From Streptococcus mitis (GTDB taxonomy: Bacteria; Bacillota; Bacilli; Lactobacillales; Streptococcaceae), in assembly GCF_001281025.1 (NCBI RefSeq), contig NZ_CP012646.1, positions 1,145,001 through 1,209,000 of the forward strand: 64,000 nt of DNA, read 5' to 3'. The position numbers and the translations under genes were made by a program. The notes under the pieces are model-generated. The model did no database searches. It worked only from the letters and a program-made list of their open reading frames with translations, and was not told the DNA's origin. This document shows, piece after piece, positions 8,321 to 17,544 of the stretch (positions are counted from its first letter, which is position 1; each line of letters opens with the position of its first letter).

Positions 8321-8349
8321 AGTATAGCAAAAATTGTAAACTTTGTAAA
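8321..8349 (-). promoter_or_regulatory. Promoter of the uracil permease gene
   Basis: Minus-strand TTTACA (8344-8349) and TATACT (8321-8326), spacing 17 bases. Transcription would start just upstream of the PyrR site. Confidence 0.7.
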
Positions 8350-8368
8350 TCATTTTTTAGTAAAAAAT

Positions 8369-9082
8369 TTAAAGTGGGCGTTTGTTGGGTATGCCAGCCT
8401 TACGTGGATATTTATTTGGCGTTTCTTTTTTCTTTTCTACCACTGTGATGTAACGTGGATCTCCATTTGGGAGGTCGTAACTGAGATTATCTTCGACCTT
8501 ACTAAAGAGGAGATTGAGGGCATTCTTGGCTTCTAACAATTCCTCAGGCGCATTGCTGGCCTTGAGTGCCAATAGTTTTCCGCCAACTTTAAGGTAAGGA
8601 ATAGTTAATTCAGATAGGACTTGCATACGGGCAACCGCACGAGCTGTTACAAAATCATATTGAGCACGGAAGTTTTTGTCTTGGGCAAAATCTTCGGCAC
8701 GTCCATGGTAGAAATGAACATCGTCTAAATCCAGTTCTTGAGCCAAAAGTTGGAGGAAGTTGATGCGCTTGTTGAGAGAATCAATGATGGTCACATCTAA
8801 CTGAGGATAGAGGATTTTCATTGGTAGACTAGGAAATCCTGCCCCGGCCCCGATATCAAGCAGTTTGACAGTTTCATTGGGAATCAAGTCTTGCAGAATG
8901 GGTGCAATTGAATCATAAAAATGTTTGAGATAAACTTCTTCCTTATCTGTAATAGCCGTCAAATTAATTTTCTCATTCCACTCGACCAAGAGTTCAAAAT
9001 AACGTTCAAATTGTTTTTTTTGCTGGTCCGAAAGTGAAAGATTTTGCTCGGCAAGCAAGTTGTAAAATGTTTCTGGTTTCAT
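8369..9082 (-). CDS. rsmG: 16S rRNA m7G527 methyltransferase RsmG (GidB)
   Basis: 237 residues from the ATG at 9082, which has AAGAAGGA upstream; the longer frame starting at 9106 adds eight lysine-rich residues that are not typical. SAM-dependent methyltransferase modifying G527 of 16S rRNA in the cytosol; loss gives low-level streptomycin resistance in many bacteria. Motif I is [16 protein letters not shown], followed by the [15 protein letters not shown] acidic loop and the [11 protein letters not shown] motif of the family. Lys/Arg-rich C-terminus. Independent of its neighbours; lemA is divergent. Confidence 0.96.
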   Translation of the reverse strand: MKPETFYNLLAEQNLSLSDQQKKQFERYFELLVEWNEKINLTAITDKEEVYLKHFYDSIAPILQDLIPNETVKLLDIGAGAGFPSLPMKILYPQLDVTIIDSLNKRINFLQLLAQELDLDDVHFYHGRAEDFAQDKNFRAQYDFVTARAVARMQVLSELTIPYLKVGGKLLALKASNAPEELLEAKNALNLLFSKVEDNLSYDLPNGDPRYITVVEKKKETPNKYPRKAGIPNKRPL

Positions 9083-9175
9083 AGCTTTTTCCTTCTTTAG
9101 TATCATCTTATTTTACCACAATCATTAAAAATTTGATATACTGGTACTAATCTAAAAGCAGAAAGGACTTATATA

Positions 9176-9736
9176 ATGACTTGGATTATTCTTGGAGTTT
9201 TAGCTCTTATTGTTATTTTTGTGATTGTTAGCTATAACGGTTTGGTTAAAAATCGTATGCAAACAAAGGAGGCTTGGAGTCAGATTGATGTTCAGTTGAA
9301 ACGTCGAAATGATCTCTTGCCAAACTTGATTGAGACTGTAAAAGGTTATGCCAAATATGAAGGTTCTACCCTTGAAAAGGTGGCAGAACTGCGTAACCAA
9401 GTGGCGGCAGCGACTTCACCAGCAGAAGCTATGAAAGCTAGTGATGCCCTTACTCGTCAGGTTTCAGGTATTTTTGCAGTTGCAGAAAGCTATCCAGATT
9501 TGAAAGCTAGTGCCAACTTTGTTAAATTGCAAGAGGAGTTAACAAACACAGAAAATAAAATTTCTTACTCTCGTCAACTCTATAACAGTGTTGTCAGCAA
9601 CTACAATGTAAAATTAGAAACTTTCCCAAGCAATATTATCGCTGGAATATTTGGATTTAAAGCAGCAGATTTCCTTCAAACACCAGAAGAGGAAAAGGCA
9701 GTTCCTAAGGTTGATTTTAGCGGTTTAGGTGACTAA
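9176..9736 (+). CDS. lemA: LemA family membrane-anchored protein
   Basis: 186 residues. A single N-terminal membrane helix (residues 2-22, [16 protein letters not shown]) is followed by [34 protein letters not shown], written here in parts: the conserved LemA signature is [19 protein letters not shown]. The rest is a helical bundle. Molecular function is unclear; in streptococci it is constantly paired with htpX, as here (htpX starts one base after its stop), suggesting a joint role in membrane protein quality control or cleavage. TATACT and AGAAAGGA precede the start. Confidence 0.92.
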   Translation: MTWIILGVLALIVIFVIVSYNGLVKNRMQTKEAWSQIDVQLKRRNDLLPNLIETVKGYAKYEGSTLEKVAELRNQVAAATSPAEAMKASDALTRQVSGIFAVAESYPDLKASANFVKLQEELTNTENKISYSRQLYNSVVSNYNVKLETFPSNIIAGIFGFKAADFLQTPEEEKAVPKVDFSGLGD

Positions 9737-9737
9737 G

Positions 9738-10637
9738 ATGTTGTTTGATCAAATTGCAAGCAATAAACGAAAAACGTGGATTTTGTTGCTGGTATTTTTC
9801 CTACTCTTAGCTCTTGTTGGCTATGCGGTTGGTTACCTCTTTATGCGGTCTGGGTTTGGTGGTTTGGTTATAGCGCTGATTATCGGCTTTATCTATGCCT
9901 TGTCCATGATTTTTCAATCGACAGAGATTATCATGTCCATGAATGGCGCTCGTGAGGTGGATGAGCAAACGGCACCAGACCTCTACCATGTAGTAGAAGA
10001 TATGGCTATGGTCGCTCAGATTCCTATGCCCCGTGTTTTCATCATTGATGATCCAGCCTTAAATGCCTTTGCGACAGGTTCTAACCCTCAAAATGCGGCG
10101 GTTGCTGCGACTTCAAGTCTCCTTGCTATCATGAATCGCGAGGAGCTAGAAGCTGTTATGGGACATGAAGTCAGTCATATCCGTAACTACGATATTCGTA
10201 TTTCGACTATTGCTGTCGCCCTTGCTAGTGCCATCACCATGCTTTCTAGTATGGCAGGTCGTATGATGTGGTGGGGTGGAGCAGGTCGCAGACGAAGTGA
10301 TGATGACCGAGAAGGAAATAGCTTAGAAATCATTATGCTAGTGGTTTCTCTACTAGCTATTGTGCTGGCACCTCTCGCTGCAACCTTGGTGCAACTAGCT
10401 ATTTCTCGTCAGAGGGAATTCCTAGCTGATGCTTCTAGTGTTGAGTTGACTCGCAATCCTCAAGGGATGATTAATGCTCTAGGTAAGTTGGATAATAGTA
10501 AACCGATGAGTCGTCCTGTTGATGATGCCAGTAGTGCGCTTTATATTAATGATCCCAAAAAAGGTGGAGGGTTCCAAAAACTCTTTTATACCCACCCACC
10601 TATCTCAGAACGGATTGAACGTTTAAAACATATGTAA
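9738..10637 (+). CDS. htpX: Zinc metalloprotease HtpX
   Basis: 299 residues starting at ATG 9738, one base after lemA; the earlier GTG at 9729 lies inside lemA. Integral membrane M48 peptidase of the quality-control type. Membrane helices at about 13-36 and 42-60, the zinc motif HEVSH (H143, E144, H147) facing the cytosol, two further hydrophobic segments at about 160-175 and 190-215, and the third ligand region [14 protein letters not shown]. Reported in streptococci as a surface-affecting gene next to lemA. A strong palindromic terminator follows at 10671. Confidence 0.95.
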   Translation: MLFDQIASNKRKTWILLLVFFLLLALVGYAVGYLFMRSGFGGLVIALIIGFIYALSMIFQSTEIIMSMNGAREVDEQTAPDLYHVVEDMAMVAQIPMPRVFIIDDPALNAFATGSNPQNAAVAATSSLLAIMNREELEAVMGHEVSHIRNYDIRISTIAVALASAITMLSSMAGRMMWWGGAGRRRSDDDREGNSLEIIMLVVSLLAIVLAPLAATLVQLAISRQREFLADASSVELTRNPQGMINALGKLDNSKPMSRPVDDASSALYINDPKKGGGFQKLFYTHPPISERIERLKHM

Positions 10638-10670
10638 AATGAAGGCTGGGAAAAAGCCTTTAAAATCTGA

Positions 10671-10717
10671 AAAACGCATAATATCAGGTGTGCAAAAAAC
10701 TTGATATTATGCGTTTT
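10671..10717. terminator. Terminator of lemA-htpX
   Basis: Perfect 16-bp arms AAAACGCATAATATCA / TGATATTATGCGTTTT around a 15-base loop. It ends shortly before the left end of the IS200-type element. Confidence 0.7.
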
Positions 10718-10868
10718 ATTATGTGACTATTAGTCCGTCTCGCTCCGTTAGGTGCGAGACAAAACAACCACCCGCTATGCGGGTGCGCGTCGAAGGTTAT
10801 ACCAAAAAAACTCCGAACGCGATACAATAAAGGTGTTCAAGCCAATTGTAAAGCGAAAGGAGAAAAAT

Positions 10869-11333
10869 ATGGCACAAAAGGCTCATAGTTTATCGCACAC
10901 AAAGTGGCACTGTAAGTATCACATTGTGTTCACCCCTAAGTATAGACGAAAAGTCATCTATAATCAATATCGAAGTAGTTTAGGCGAAATATTTCATCGC
11001 TTGTGTAGTTATAAAGGAGTTGAAATTATCGAGGGTCACTTAATGCCAGACCATGTACACATGTTAGTCAGTATTCCACCAAGGACAAGTGTTTCGAGTT
11101 TCATGGGTTATTTAAAAGGAAAAAGTGCACTCATGATGTTTGACAAACACGCCAATCTCAAGTACAAGTTTGGAAATCGGCATTTCTGGGCGGAAGGTTA
11201 TTATGTGAGTACAGTAGGGCTTAATGAAGCTACAATTAAGAAATATATTCAAGAACAGGAAAAGCATGATATAGCACTAGATAAATTAAGTGTAAAAGAA
11301 TATGAGGATCCCTTTAGGGATAGTGGTAAGTAA
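10869..11333 (+). CDS. tnpA: IS200/IS605 transposase TnpA (Y1 HUH)
   Basis: 154 residues from the ATG at 10869 (GGAGAAAAAT upstream); the frame is open about 40 codons further back but that stretch is the structured left end of the element. The HUH motif is LMPDHVHMLV, and the catalytic tyrosine lies in the WAEGYYVSTVG segment; family proteins work as dimers, cutting and joining single-stranded DNA at the subterminal hairpins. Full length with no stops, so the element may be active. Confidence 0.93.
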   Translation: MAQKAHSLSHTKWHCKYHIVFTPKYRRKVIYNQYRSSLGEIFHRLCSYKGVEIIEGHLMPDHVHMLVSIPPRTSVSSFMGYLKGKSALMMFDKHANLKYKFGNRHFWAEGYYVSTVGLNEATIKKYIQEQEKHDIALDKLSVKEYEDPFRDSGK

Positions 11334-11340
11334 TACTAAA

Positions 11341-11469
11341 GCCTCTTTGAGAGGCAAGTGACGAGTCAAGAGCAATAAGGCTTGAACAAAGTGAAAGCCA
11401 GCGTCTTTAGGCGCTGGCTGGTAATTTGGGCTTATAGCCCTGGGACAAACCACCCGTTTGACGGGTGGT
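11341..11469 (+). other. Structured right end of the IS200-type element
   Basis: Between the tnpA stop and the element's right tip are three consecutive hairpins: GCCTCT/GAGGC (11341-11355), GCCAGCG/CGCTGGC (11397-11418) and ACCACCCGT/ACGGGTGGT (11449-11469), plus GGGCT/AGCCC around 11428-11440. The layout resembles the right-end RNA that accompanies TnpB in IS605-type elements, but no tnpB is present. Confidence 0.45.
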
Positions 11470-11544
11470 CATGATTGTGGGAAGATTTACTTTCTCTTCT
11501 CCTAAAATTGTGTTTTTGCCCCACCTATCTGCTATGTTGCAAAT

Positions 11545-13071
11545 TTATAAATTGTCTAAATTAACTACATCCAAACCGTGTTCTGTTAAGCGATAGATGA
11601 TTGAACAGACCTCTTTTAAGAAACGACGGTCATGCGAAACAGTGATGAGACCGCCTGGATAGGTGGCAAAGAGTTTTCTGATTTGGGGTTGAGAAGTGGG
11701 TGAAAAGTTTCGTGTGGGTTCATCCAGAAGGAGAAAGTTTGGTTTGCGCAAGACTAAATCCAAAAGCAGGAGTTTACCCTGTTGCCCGCCAGATAAGGAG
11801 CGAATTTGATGCTGCATTTCTGGATAACTGAAATTGAGACTAGCTAGATGAGATTGGATTTTCTGTAGTTCCTCTTTTTCTCCAGTTTTGCTGAGGTAGG
11901 CTATTGGTGATAAATCCAATTGCAGTTTTTTGTGGTAATCTTGTGGCATAAAACCAAGCGAAATTTCTCTTTTTGCGCTAAGCAGTTGTTGCAACTTGGC
12001 TAGCAGAGTCGATTTTCCAACACCATTTGGGCCGATGATACCGATTTTTTCTTGGCCATGGACAGTTAGTTGCAGTCCCTGAACCAAAACTCGGTCGCCA
12101 ATGGACAAATTTTCTTTTTCCAATTGGATTAAGACTTTAGAAGCCGGTAATGGTTGGACATCTGAAAAGAAAAGTTTGATTTCTTCCTCTTCAAGTGGCT
12201 TTTGGGTCATGGCCTGAGCTACCCTTTCGTAGCGTTTTTCTTGAGAGAGGACAGTTTTCATCTTTTTAGCCAATAGGCGACCGGCAGTACTGTCTTTAGT
12301 AGCTCTAAGCGCAGTTTCTACATTTTGCTTGACTCGTCGATGTTTTTCCATGGTTTTATCGTAGGCTCTTTGATCGTTAGCAGCTTGCTTGCTTTGTTTG
12401 GCAAAATTAGCCTTTCTCTGCTCACTATAGCGATCATAGTCTAAATGCTCTACTAGTGTTTCCGCTTCTTTACGGTGCTTGACCAGTCGCAAGTGAACAA
12501 TAGTGTCTGCCGTTTCAGAAAGAAAGTCTTCATCATGGGAAATGAAAATAACGGTTTGCCTCATCTTCTGTATCTGTCTTTTTAGCCAATCAACCGTCTC
12601 AAGGTCTAGGTCATTTGAAGGTTCATCTAGAAATAGAATCTCAAAGGGTTTGGCTAACTCATGGATGAGCTGAATTTTCAAAGCTTCGCCTCCTGATAGA
12701 CTGCCAATCTCTTGGTTGCTAGCGAAGCGATCGCCATCAAAATGCAATTCCTCAGCCAAACGATAGAGGATACTGTAGTCTAAATCAAGAGAATCTAAAA
12801 AGAAGTAGTCGTGTAGACTTTTCTTTTTCAGCTCCTCGGGAAGTTTTTGAGGAATATAGGCCAGTGACTGATAGTCAGACTGGATGTCTCCCTTGATAGT
12901 GAAATCAGACAAAGCTTCCCCCATTAAAATTTTAAGTAAAGTTGATTTGCCATTTCCTTCTTCACCAATAATAGCTACCTTTTCCCCGTCTTGGATAGTC
13001 ATGCTTAAGTCAGATACAAGGTCTCGTAAATCTTTGTTTTGTGTGATGGTTAGATGATTGATGTTTATCAT
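11545..13071 (-). CDS. ABC-F family ATPase, probable ribosome-protection type
   Basis: 508 residues from the ATG at 13071 (GAAAGGG eight bases upstream); the longer frame to 13104 runs into the terminator hairpin. Two nucleotide-binding domains in one chain and no membrane segments, which defines ABC-F. Domain 1: Walker A GEEGNGKST, signature LSGGE, Walker B ILFLDEPSNDLDL. A basic linker of about 85 residues rich in Lys, Arg and Gln follows. Domain 2: GPNGVGKST, LSGGQ, FLLLDEPTRNFSP. ABC-F proteins act on the ribosomal E site, either as housekeeping factors or to dislodge antibiotics. The leader at 13107-13318 looks like a ribosome-controlled attenuator, as found before antibiotic-resistance ABC-F genes, which favours the second role. 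Which drugs, if any, is unknown. Confidence 0.88.
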   Translation of the reverse strand: MININHLTITQNKDLRDLVSDLSMTIQDGEKVAIIGEEGNGKSTLLKILMGEALSDFTIKGDIQSDYQSLAYIPQKLPEELKKKSLHDYFFLDSLDLDYSILYRLAEELHFDGDRFASNQEIGSLSGGEALKIQLIHELAKPFEILFLDEPSNDLDLETVDWLKRQIQKMRQTVIFISHDEDFLSETADTIVHLRLVKHRKEAETLVEHLDYDRYSEQRKANFAKQSKQAANDQRAYDKTMEKHRRVKQNVETALRATKDSTAGRLLAKKMKTVLSQEKRYERVAQAMTQKPLEEEEIKLFFSDVQPLPASKVLIQLEKENLSIGDRVLVQGLQLTVHGQEKIGIIGPNGVGKSTLLAKLQQLLSAKREISLGFMPQDYHKKLQLDLSPIAYLSKTGEKEELQKIQSHLASLNFSYPEMQHQIRSLSGGQQGKLLLLDLVLRKPNFLLLDEPTRNFSPTSQPQIRKLFATYPGGLITVSHDRRFLKEVCSIIYRLTEHGLDVVNLDNL

Positions 13072-13106
13072 ATTATTGCCCTTTCTAGAATGTCGATAGT
13101 GCATAA

Positions 13107-13318
13107 CAAAAAGCTCTACTTTACCTAGTAGAGCCCAAAGTCTATGTCAAAAACCCCTATTAACATGCCAGAAAAAGAGCATAAAAGAGCACACAAAAAG
13201 AGACAAAAACAAGATCTACTAAATAAAGGTTCTTTATTTGATAGACTTAGTTGTTCATGTCTCCCTTACCTCCGAGTATTGGTACCTTTATCCTATACCT
13301 TTTAGGAAATTTTGTCAA
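13107..13318 (-). promoter_or_regulatory. Leader with promoter, mini-ORF and two competing hairpins upstream of the ABC-F gene
   Basis: Minus-strand promoter TTGACA (13313-13318) and TAGGAT (13290-13295), spacing 17. Then a Shine-Dalgarno GGAGG, the mini-ORF at 13247-13258, and a hairpin (arms 13232-13245 and 13215-13228, TCTA..AAATAAAG / CTTTATTT..TAGA). An intrinsic terminator follows: GCTCTACT/AGTAGAGC (13127-13134 and 13113-13120) then T5, ending 36 bases before the gene. The 3' arm of the first hairpin (UAGUAGA) is exactly complementary to the terminator 5' arm (UCUACUA), so the two structures can be exchanged through an antiterminator. Confidence 0.7.
13247..13258 (-). CDS. Three-codon leader peptide (Met-Asn-Asn)
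   Basis: ATG AAC AAC TAA, preceded by GGAGGTAAGGGAGAC, a strong ribosome binding site. The first attenuator hairpin begins two bases after its stop codon, so a ribosome held here would cover the 5' arm. The same stop also closes a 49-codon frame opening at 13396, so this could instead be the end of a longer leader peptide; that start has no proper spacing from its Shine-Dalgarno. Confidence 0.5.
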   Translation of the reverse strand: MNN

Positions 13319-13388
13319 CAGAAAACTGGCAATTCCAAGCTCTAAAATCCGTGTGGTAAGCATTAGTAATGAGTTCTTTGTCTTCCAT
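13302..13388 (-). CDS. Possible 28-residue ORF in the ABC-F upstream region
   Basis: ATG at 13388 with AAGGAGG eight bases upstream, an ideal ribosome site, and a TATACT-type -10 box further up (near 13430). The product is hydrophilic, with two aromatic residues in the middle, and ends inside the -35 box of the ABC-F leader promoter. It is either a leader peptide or a remnant. No family recognised. Confidence 0.35.
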   Translation of the reverse strand: MEDKELITNAYHTDFRAWNCQFSVDKIS

Positions 13389-13554
13389 GTGAGCATCCTC
13401 CTTGCTCTGATGTATTATTGCCTATAGTATAGCACTAAAAAACAAAATGTCATAGTAAATATGTTGAAAATCGAATTTTAATTATAAAGTTTGCTGTGCT
13501 GATTTGTAGCCTTTTCATGGTATAATCAAGAGAGTAAATCTTTATGGAGGAAGT

Positions 13555-14097
13555 ATGAAATTAAATATTCAAGAAATTCGTAAGCAGTCTGAAGGCTTGC
13601 ATTTTGAACAAACGTTAGACCTAGCCGCAGACCTGCGTGCACGCAATCAAGAAATTTTAGATGTAAAAGATATCCTTGCAGTTGGGAAAGTACAGTACGA
13701 AGACCGTATGTATTTCTTAGATTATCAACTATCTTATACCATTGTTCTTGCTTCAAGTCGCAGTATGGAGCCAGTTGAGTTAGTTGAATCTTATCCAGTA
13801 ACGGAAGTTTTTATGGAAGGCGCAACCAACCAGCTGGACCAAGAAGTTCTAGATGATGATTTGGTCTTGCCTATCGAAAATGGAGAACTTGATCTTGCTG
13901 AGAGCGTGTCAGATAATATCCTTCTCAACATTCCTATCAAGGTCTTGACGGCTGAAGAAGAGGCTGGTCAAGGATTTGTTTCAGGAAATGACTGGCAAAT
14001 CATGACTGAGGAAGAATACCAAGCTCAACAAGCAGTTAAGAAAGAAGAAAACAGTCCTTTTGCTGGCTTAAAAGGACTATTTGATGGAGACGAATAA
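13555..14097 (+). CDS. YceD / DUF177 family protein
   Basis: 180 residues. The C-terminal half has the DUF177 pattern: an acidic stretch (LDQEVLDDDLVLPIENGELDL) split here from the LLNIPIKVLTAEEEAG segment, matching the conserved 'llLalPikplC' block, although the usual cysteine is replaced by Thr. In most bacteria yceD precedes rpmF and is tied to 23S rRNA accumulation and L32; here it precedes nth with the stop and start overlapping by one base. TATAAT near 13521 and ATGGAGG before the start give a clear promoter and ribosome site. Confidence 0.75.
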   Translation: MKLNIQEIRKQSEGLHFEQTLDLAADLRARNQEILDVKDILAVGKVQYEDRMYFLDYQLSYTIVLASSRSMEPVELVESYPVTEVFMEGATNQLDQEVLDDDLVLPIENGELDLAESVSDNILLNIPIKVLTAEEEAGQGFVSGNDWQIMTEEEYQAQQAVKKEENSPFAGLKGLFDGDE

Positions 14098-14726
14098 TGG
14101 TCTTGTCAAAAAAAAGAGCACGAAAAGTGCTAGAAGAAATCATTGCTCTGTTTCCAGATGCCAAGCCAAGTCTTGATTTTACCAATCATTTTGAACTCTT
14201 GGTTGCGGTCATGTTGTCAGCCCAGACAACGGATGCAGCGGTAAATAAGGCCACACCAGGTCTCTTTGCTGCCTTTCCAACGCCACAAGCCATGTCTGTG
14301 GCGACTGAGAGTGAGATTGCTTCACATATTTCTCGCCTGGGACTGTATCGGAATAAGGCTAAATTCCTTAAAAAATGTGCCCAACAGTTACTAGATGATT
14401 TTGATGGTCAAGTCCCTCAAACACGTGAGAAATTGGAAAGTCTTGCAGGTGTTGGTCGCAAGACAGCCAATGTTGTCATGAGTGTGGGCTTTGGGATTCC
14501 AGCCTTTGCAGTGGATACTCATGTGGAGCGTATTTGCAAACACCACAATATCGTCAAAAAATCAGCGACACCGCTTGAGGTGGAAAAGCGGGTCATGGAT
14601 ATCTTGCCACCGGAGCAGTGGTTAGCTGCCCATCAGGCCATGATTTATTTTGGAAGAGCTATTTGTCATCCTAAAAATCCAGAGTGTGACCAGTACCCAC
14701 AGTTATATGACTTTAGCAATTTATAA
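14097..14726 (+). CDS. nth: Endonuclease III, with incomplete Fe-S cluster ligands
   Basis: 209 residues. Bifunctional DNA glycosylase/AP lyase that removes oxidised pyrimidines. The helix-hairpin-helix LAGVGRKTANVV carries catalytic Lys122, and the catalytic Asp140 lies in FAVDTHVERI. The C-terminal 4Fe-4S loop should read C-X6-C-X2-C-X5-C; here only Cys190 and Cys197 remain, with Tyr200 and Phe206 at the other two places, so a normal cluster cannot form. Length is otherwise complete. The start overlaps the stop of the yceD-like gene by one base, so the two are translationally coupled. Confidence 0.93.
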   Translation: MVLSKKRARKVLEEIIALFPDAKPSLDFTNHFELLVAVMLSAQTTDAAVNKATPGLFAAFPTPQAMSVATESEIASHISRLGLYRNKAKFLKKCAQQLLDDFDGQVPQTREKLESLAGVGRKTANVVMSVGFGIPAFAVDTHVERICKHHNIVKKSATPLEVEKRVMDILPPEQWLAAHQAMIYFGRAICHPKNPECDQYPQLYDFSNL

Positions 14727-14749
14727 GATGGGGACTCAAAAGTTTTTGC

Positions 14750-15458
<709 letters not shown>

Positions 15459-15476
15459 AAAGCTAAAGGAGTAGCC

Positions 15477-16400
15477 ATGTCAGAAAATCAACAAGCATTG
15501 AACCATGTGGTGTCCATGGAAGACCTCACTGTCGATCAAGTCATGAAATTGATTAAGCGAGGAATTGAGTTTAAAAACGGAGCTCAGCTTCCCTATGAGG
15601 ATCATCCGATTGTTTCCAATCTTTTCTTTGAGGATTCTACACGGACGCATAAGTCCTTTGAAGTGGCAGAGATTAAACTAGGATTGGAGCGACTTGACTT
15701 TGATGTGAAGACTAGTTCAGTTAATAAAGGGGAGACACTTTATGATACCATCCTGACTCTGTCTGCTTTAGGAGTGGATGTCTGTGTGATTCGTCACCCA
15801 GAGGTTGATTATTACAGAGAGTTAGTTGCTAGTCCCACGATTACGACTTCCATCATCAATGGTGGAGATGGTTCGGGACAACATCCTAGCCAGAGCTTGC
15901 TTGATTTAATGACTATTTATGAGGAATTTGGTCACTTTGAGGGTCTCAAGGTTGCGATTGCAGGTGATTTGGACCACTCACGCGTTGCCAAATCTAATAT
16001 GCAGATTTTGAAACGCTTGGGAGCTGAACTTTACTTTGCTGGACCTGAGGAATGGAGAAGTCAAGAGTTTGCAGACTATGGGCAGTTTGTAACTATTGAT
16101 GAAATCATTGATCAGGTGGATGTCATGATGTTTCTCCGTGTGCAACATGAACGTCATGATAGTGGAGCTATCTTTTCAAAAGAGGACTACCATGCCCAAC
16201 ATGGCTTGACTCAAGAACGTTATGATCGTTTGAAAGAAACAGCAATCCTTATGCATCCAGCTCCAGTCAACCGTGATGTAGAAATCGCAGACCACTTGGT
16301 TGAAGCACCAAAATCACGGATTGTCCAACAAATGACCAATGGTGTCTTTGTTCGAATGGCAATCTTAGAATCCGTACTGGCGAGTAGAAACGCCAACTAA
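15477..16400 (+). CDS. pyrB: Aspartate carbamoyltransferase catalytic subunit
   Basis: 307 residues. Condenses carbamoyl phosphate with aspartate, the committed step of UMP synthesis. The carbamoyl-phosphate motif is [13 protein letters not shown], with SSVNKGET downstream; the aspartate-binding region includes FLRVQHERH and [12 protein letters not shown]. No pyrI regulatory subunit, as normal in gram-positives. Begins 18 bases after pyrR with AAAGGAG. A small GACG/CGTC hairpin at about 16419-16433 lies between it and carA. Confidence 0.97.
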   Translation: MSENQQALNHVVSMEDLTVDQVMKLIKRGIEFKNGAQLPYEDHPIVSNLFFEDSTRTHKSFEVAEIKLGLERLDFDVKTSSVNKGETLYDTILTLSALGVDVCVIRHPEVDYYRELVASPTITTSIINGGDGSGQHPSQSLLDLMTIYEEFGHFEGLKVAIAGDLDHSRVAKSNMQILKRLGAELYFAGPEEWRSQEFADYGQFVTIDEIIDQVDVMMFLRVQHERHDSGAIFSKEDYHAQHGLTQERYDRLKETAILMHPAPVNRDVEIADHLVEAPKSRIVQQMTNGVFVRMAILESVLASRNAN

Positions 16401-16449
16401 AACACAAGACGTTAAAAGACGCCAGTGAGCGTCCACGAGAGGTGAAAAT

Positions 16450-17529
16450 ATGACAAAAAGACTTCTAGTATTAGAAGATGGCACAGTTTTTGAAGGCAAA
16501 GCCTTCGGAGCAGATATTGATGTAACTGGTGAAATTGTCTTTAATACAGGCATGACCGGCTACCAAGAATCCATTACAGACCAGTCTTATAATGGACAAA
16601 TCTTGACCTTTACTTATCCTTTGGTAGGAAATTATGGAATTAACCGTGATGATTACGAATCCATTATTCCAACTTGTAAGGGAGTTGTCGTTTTCGAAGA
16701 AGCACGTAGAGCTAGTAACTGGCGCAATCAAATGACCTTGGATGAATTTTTGAAAGCTAAAAAAATTCCTGGTATTTCAGGAATTGATACCCGTGCTCTG
16801 ACAAAAATTATCCGTAAGCATGGTACCATGCGTGCAACCTTGACCCATGTTGGGGACAGTATGGATCATGTAACTGACCAGCTCCAAGCAACAGTCTTGC
16901 CGACAGATAATATCAAGCAGGTTTCTACTAAAACTTCATATCCAGCTCCAGGAGTTGGTTTGAGTGTGGTGCTAGTGGACTTTGGTCTCAAGCACTCAAT
17001 CTTACGTGAACTTTCTAAGCGTAACTGTAACGTTACGGTTGTTCCTTATTCAACAACAGCGGAAGAAATTCTCCATCTCAATCCTGACGGAGTGATGTTG
17101 TCAAATGGACCGGGAAATCCAGAAGATGTTCCCCAAGCACTGGACATGATTCGTGGTGTGCAAGGAAAAATTCCAATCTTTGGTATCTGTATGGGGCATC
17201 AACTCTTTGCAATGGCAAATGGTGCTAAGACCTACAAGATGAAATTTGGACACCGTGGATTCAACCATGCAGTACGTGAAATTGCTACAGGACGTGTGGA
17301 TTTTACAAGTCAGAACCATGGTTATGCAGTCAGTCGTGAGGATTTGCCAGAGCACTTGATCATTACCCACGAAGAAATCAATGACAAGTCAGTTGAAGGT
17401 GTGCGTCACAGATACCAACCTGCTTTCTCTGTTCAATACCATCCAGATGCAGCCCCTGGTCCACACGACGCTAGCTACCTATTTGACGAGTTTATCGAGA
17501 TGATGGAAGCTTTTAAACAATCAAACTAA
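16450..17529 (+). CDS. carA: Carbamoyl-phosphate synthase small (glutaminase) subunit
   Basis: 359 residues. Supplies ammonia to CarB by hydrolysing glutamine. N-terminal CPSase domain ([13 protein letters not shown] onward) and C-terminal class I amidotransferase domain with nucleophile Cys247 in [10 protein letters not shown] and the His/Glu site in [12 protein letters not shown] (normally HPE, here HPD: the catalytic Glu is replaced by Asp, followed by AAPGP as in other CarA). AGAGGTGAAAAT gives the ribosome site. The gap to carB is unusually long (336 bases) and structured. Confidence 0.96.
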   Translation: MTKRLLVLEDGTVFEGKAFGADIDVTGEIVFNTGMTGYQESITDQSYNGQILTFTYPLVGNYGINRDDYESIIPTCKGVVVFEEARRASNWRNQMTLDEFLKAKKIPGISGIDTRALTKIIRKHGTMRATLTHVGDSMDHVTDQLQATVLPTDNIKQVSTKTSYPAPGVGLSVVLVDFGLKHSILRELSKRNCNVTVVPYSTTAEEILHLNPDGVMLSNGPGNPEDVPQALDMIRGVQGKIPIFGICMGHQLFAMANGAKTYKMKFGHRGFNHAVREIATGRVDFTSQNHGYAVSREDLPEHLIITHEEINDKSVEGVRHRYQPAFSVQYHPDAAPGPHDASYLFDEFIEMMEAFKQSN

Positions 17530-17544
17530 GAACGAGTAAAAGCT

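Larger units (their letters stand above)
10730..11475 (+). mobile_element. IS200-type insertion sequence (IS200/IS605 family)
   Basis: About 745 bp containing one gene, a Y1 HUH transposase. Ends are subterminal hairpins, not inverted repeats, as in this family. Left: GTCTCGC/GCGAGAC (10737-10760) and CACCCGC/GCGGGTG (10769-10785). Right: GCCAGCG/CGCTGGC (11397-11418) and ACCACCCGT/ACGGGTGGT (11449-11469). No target duplication is expected. The exact tips are estimates. It sits between htpX and the ABC-F gene and breaks no gene. Confidence 0.85.

Noticed and set aside
10752..10868. N-terminal extension of the IS200 transposase
   Set aside because: The frame is open, but this segment is the hairpin-rich left end of the element, and the ATG at 10869 has a Shine-Dalgarno and gives the usual 154-residue length.
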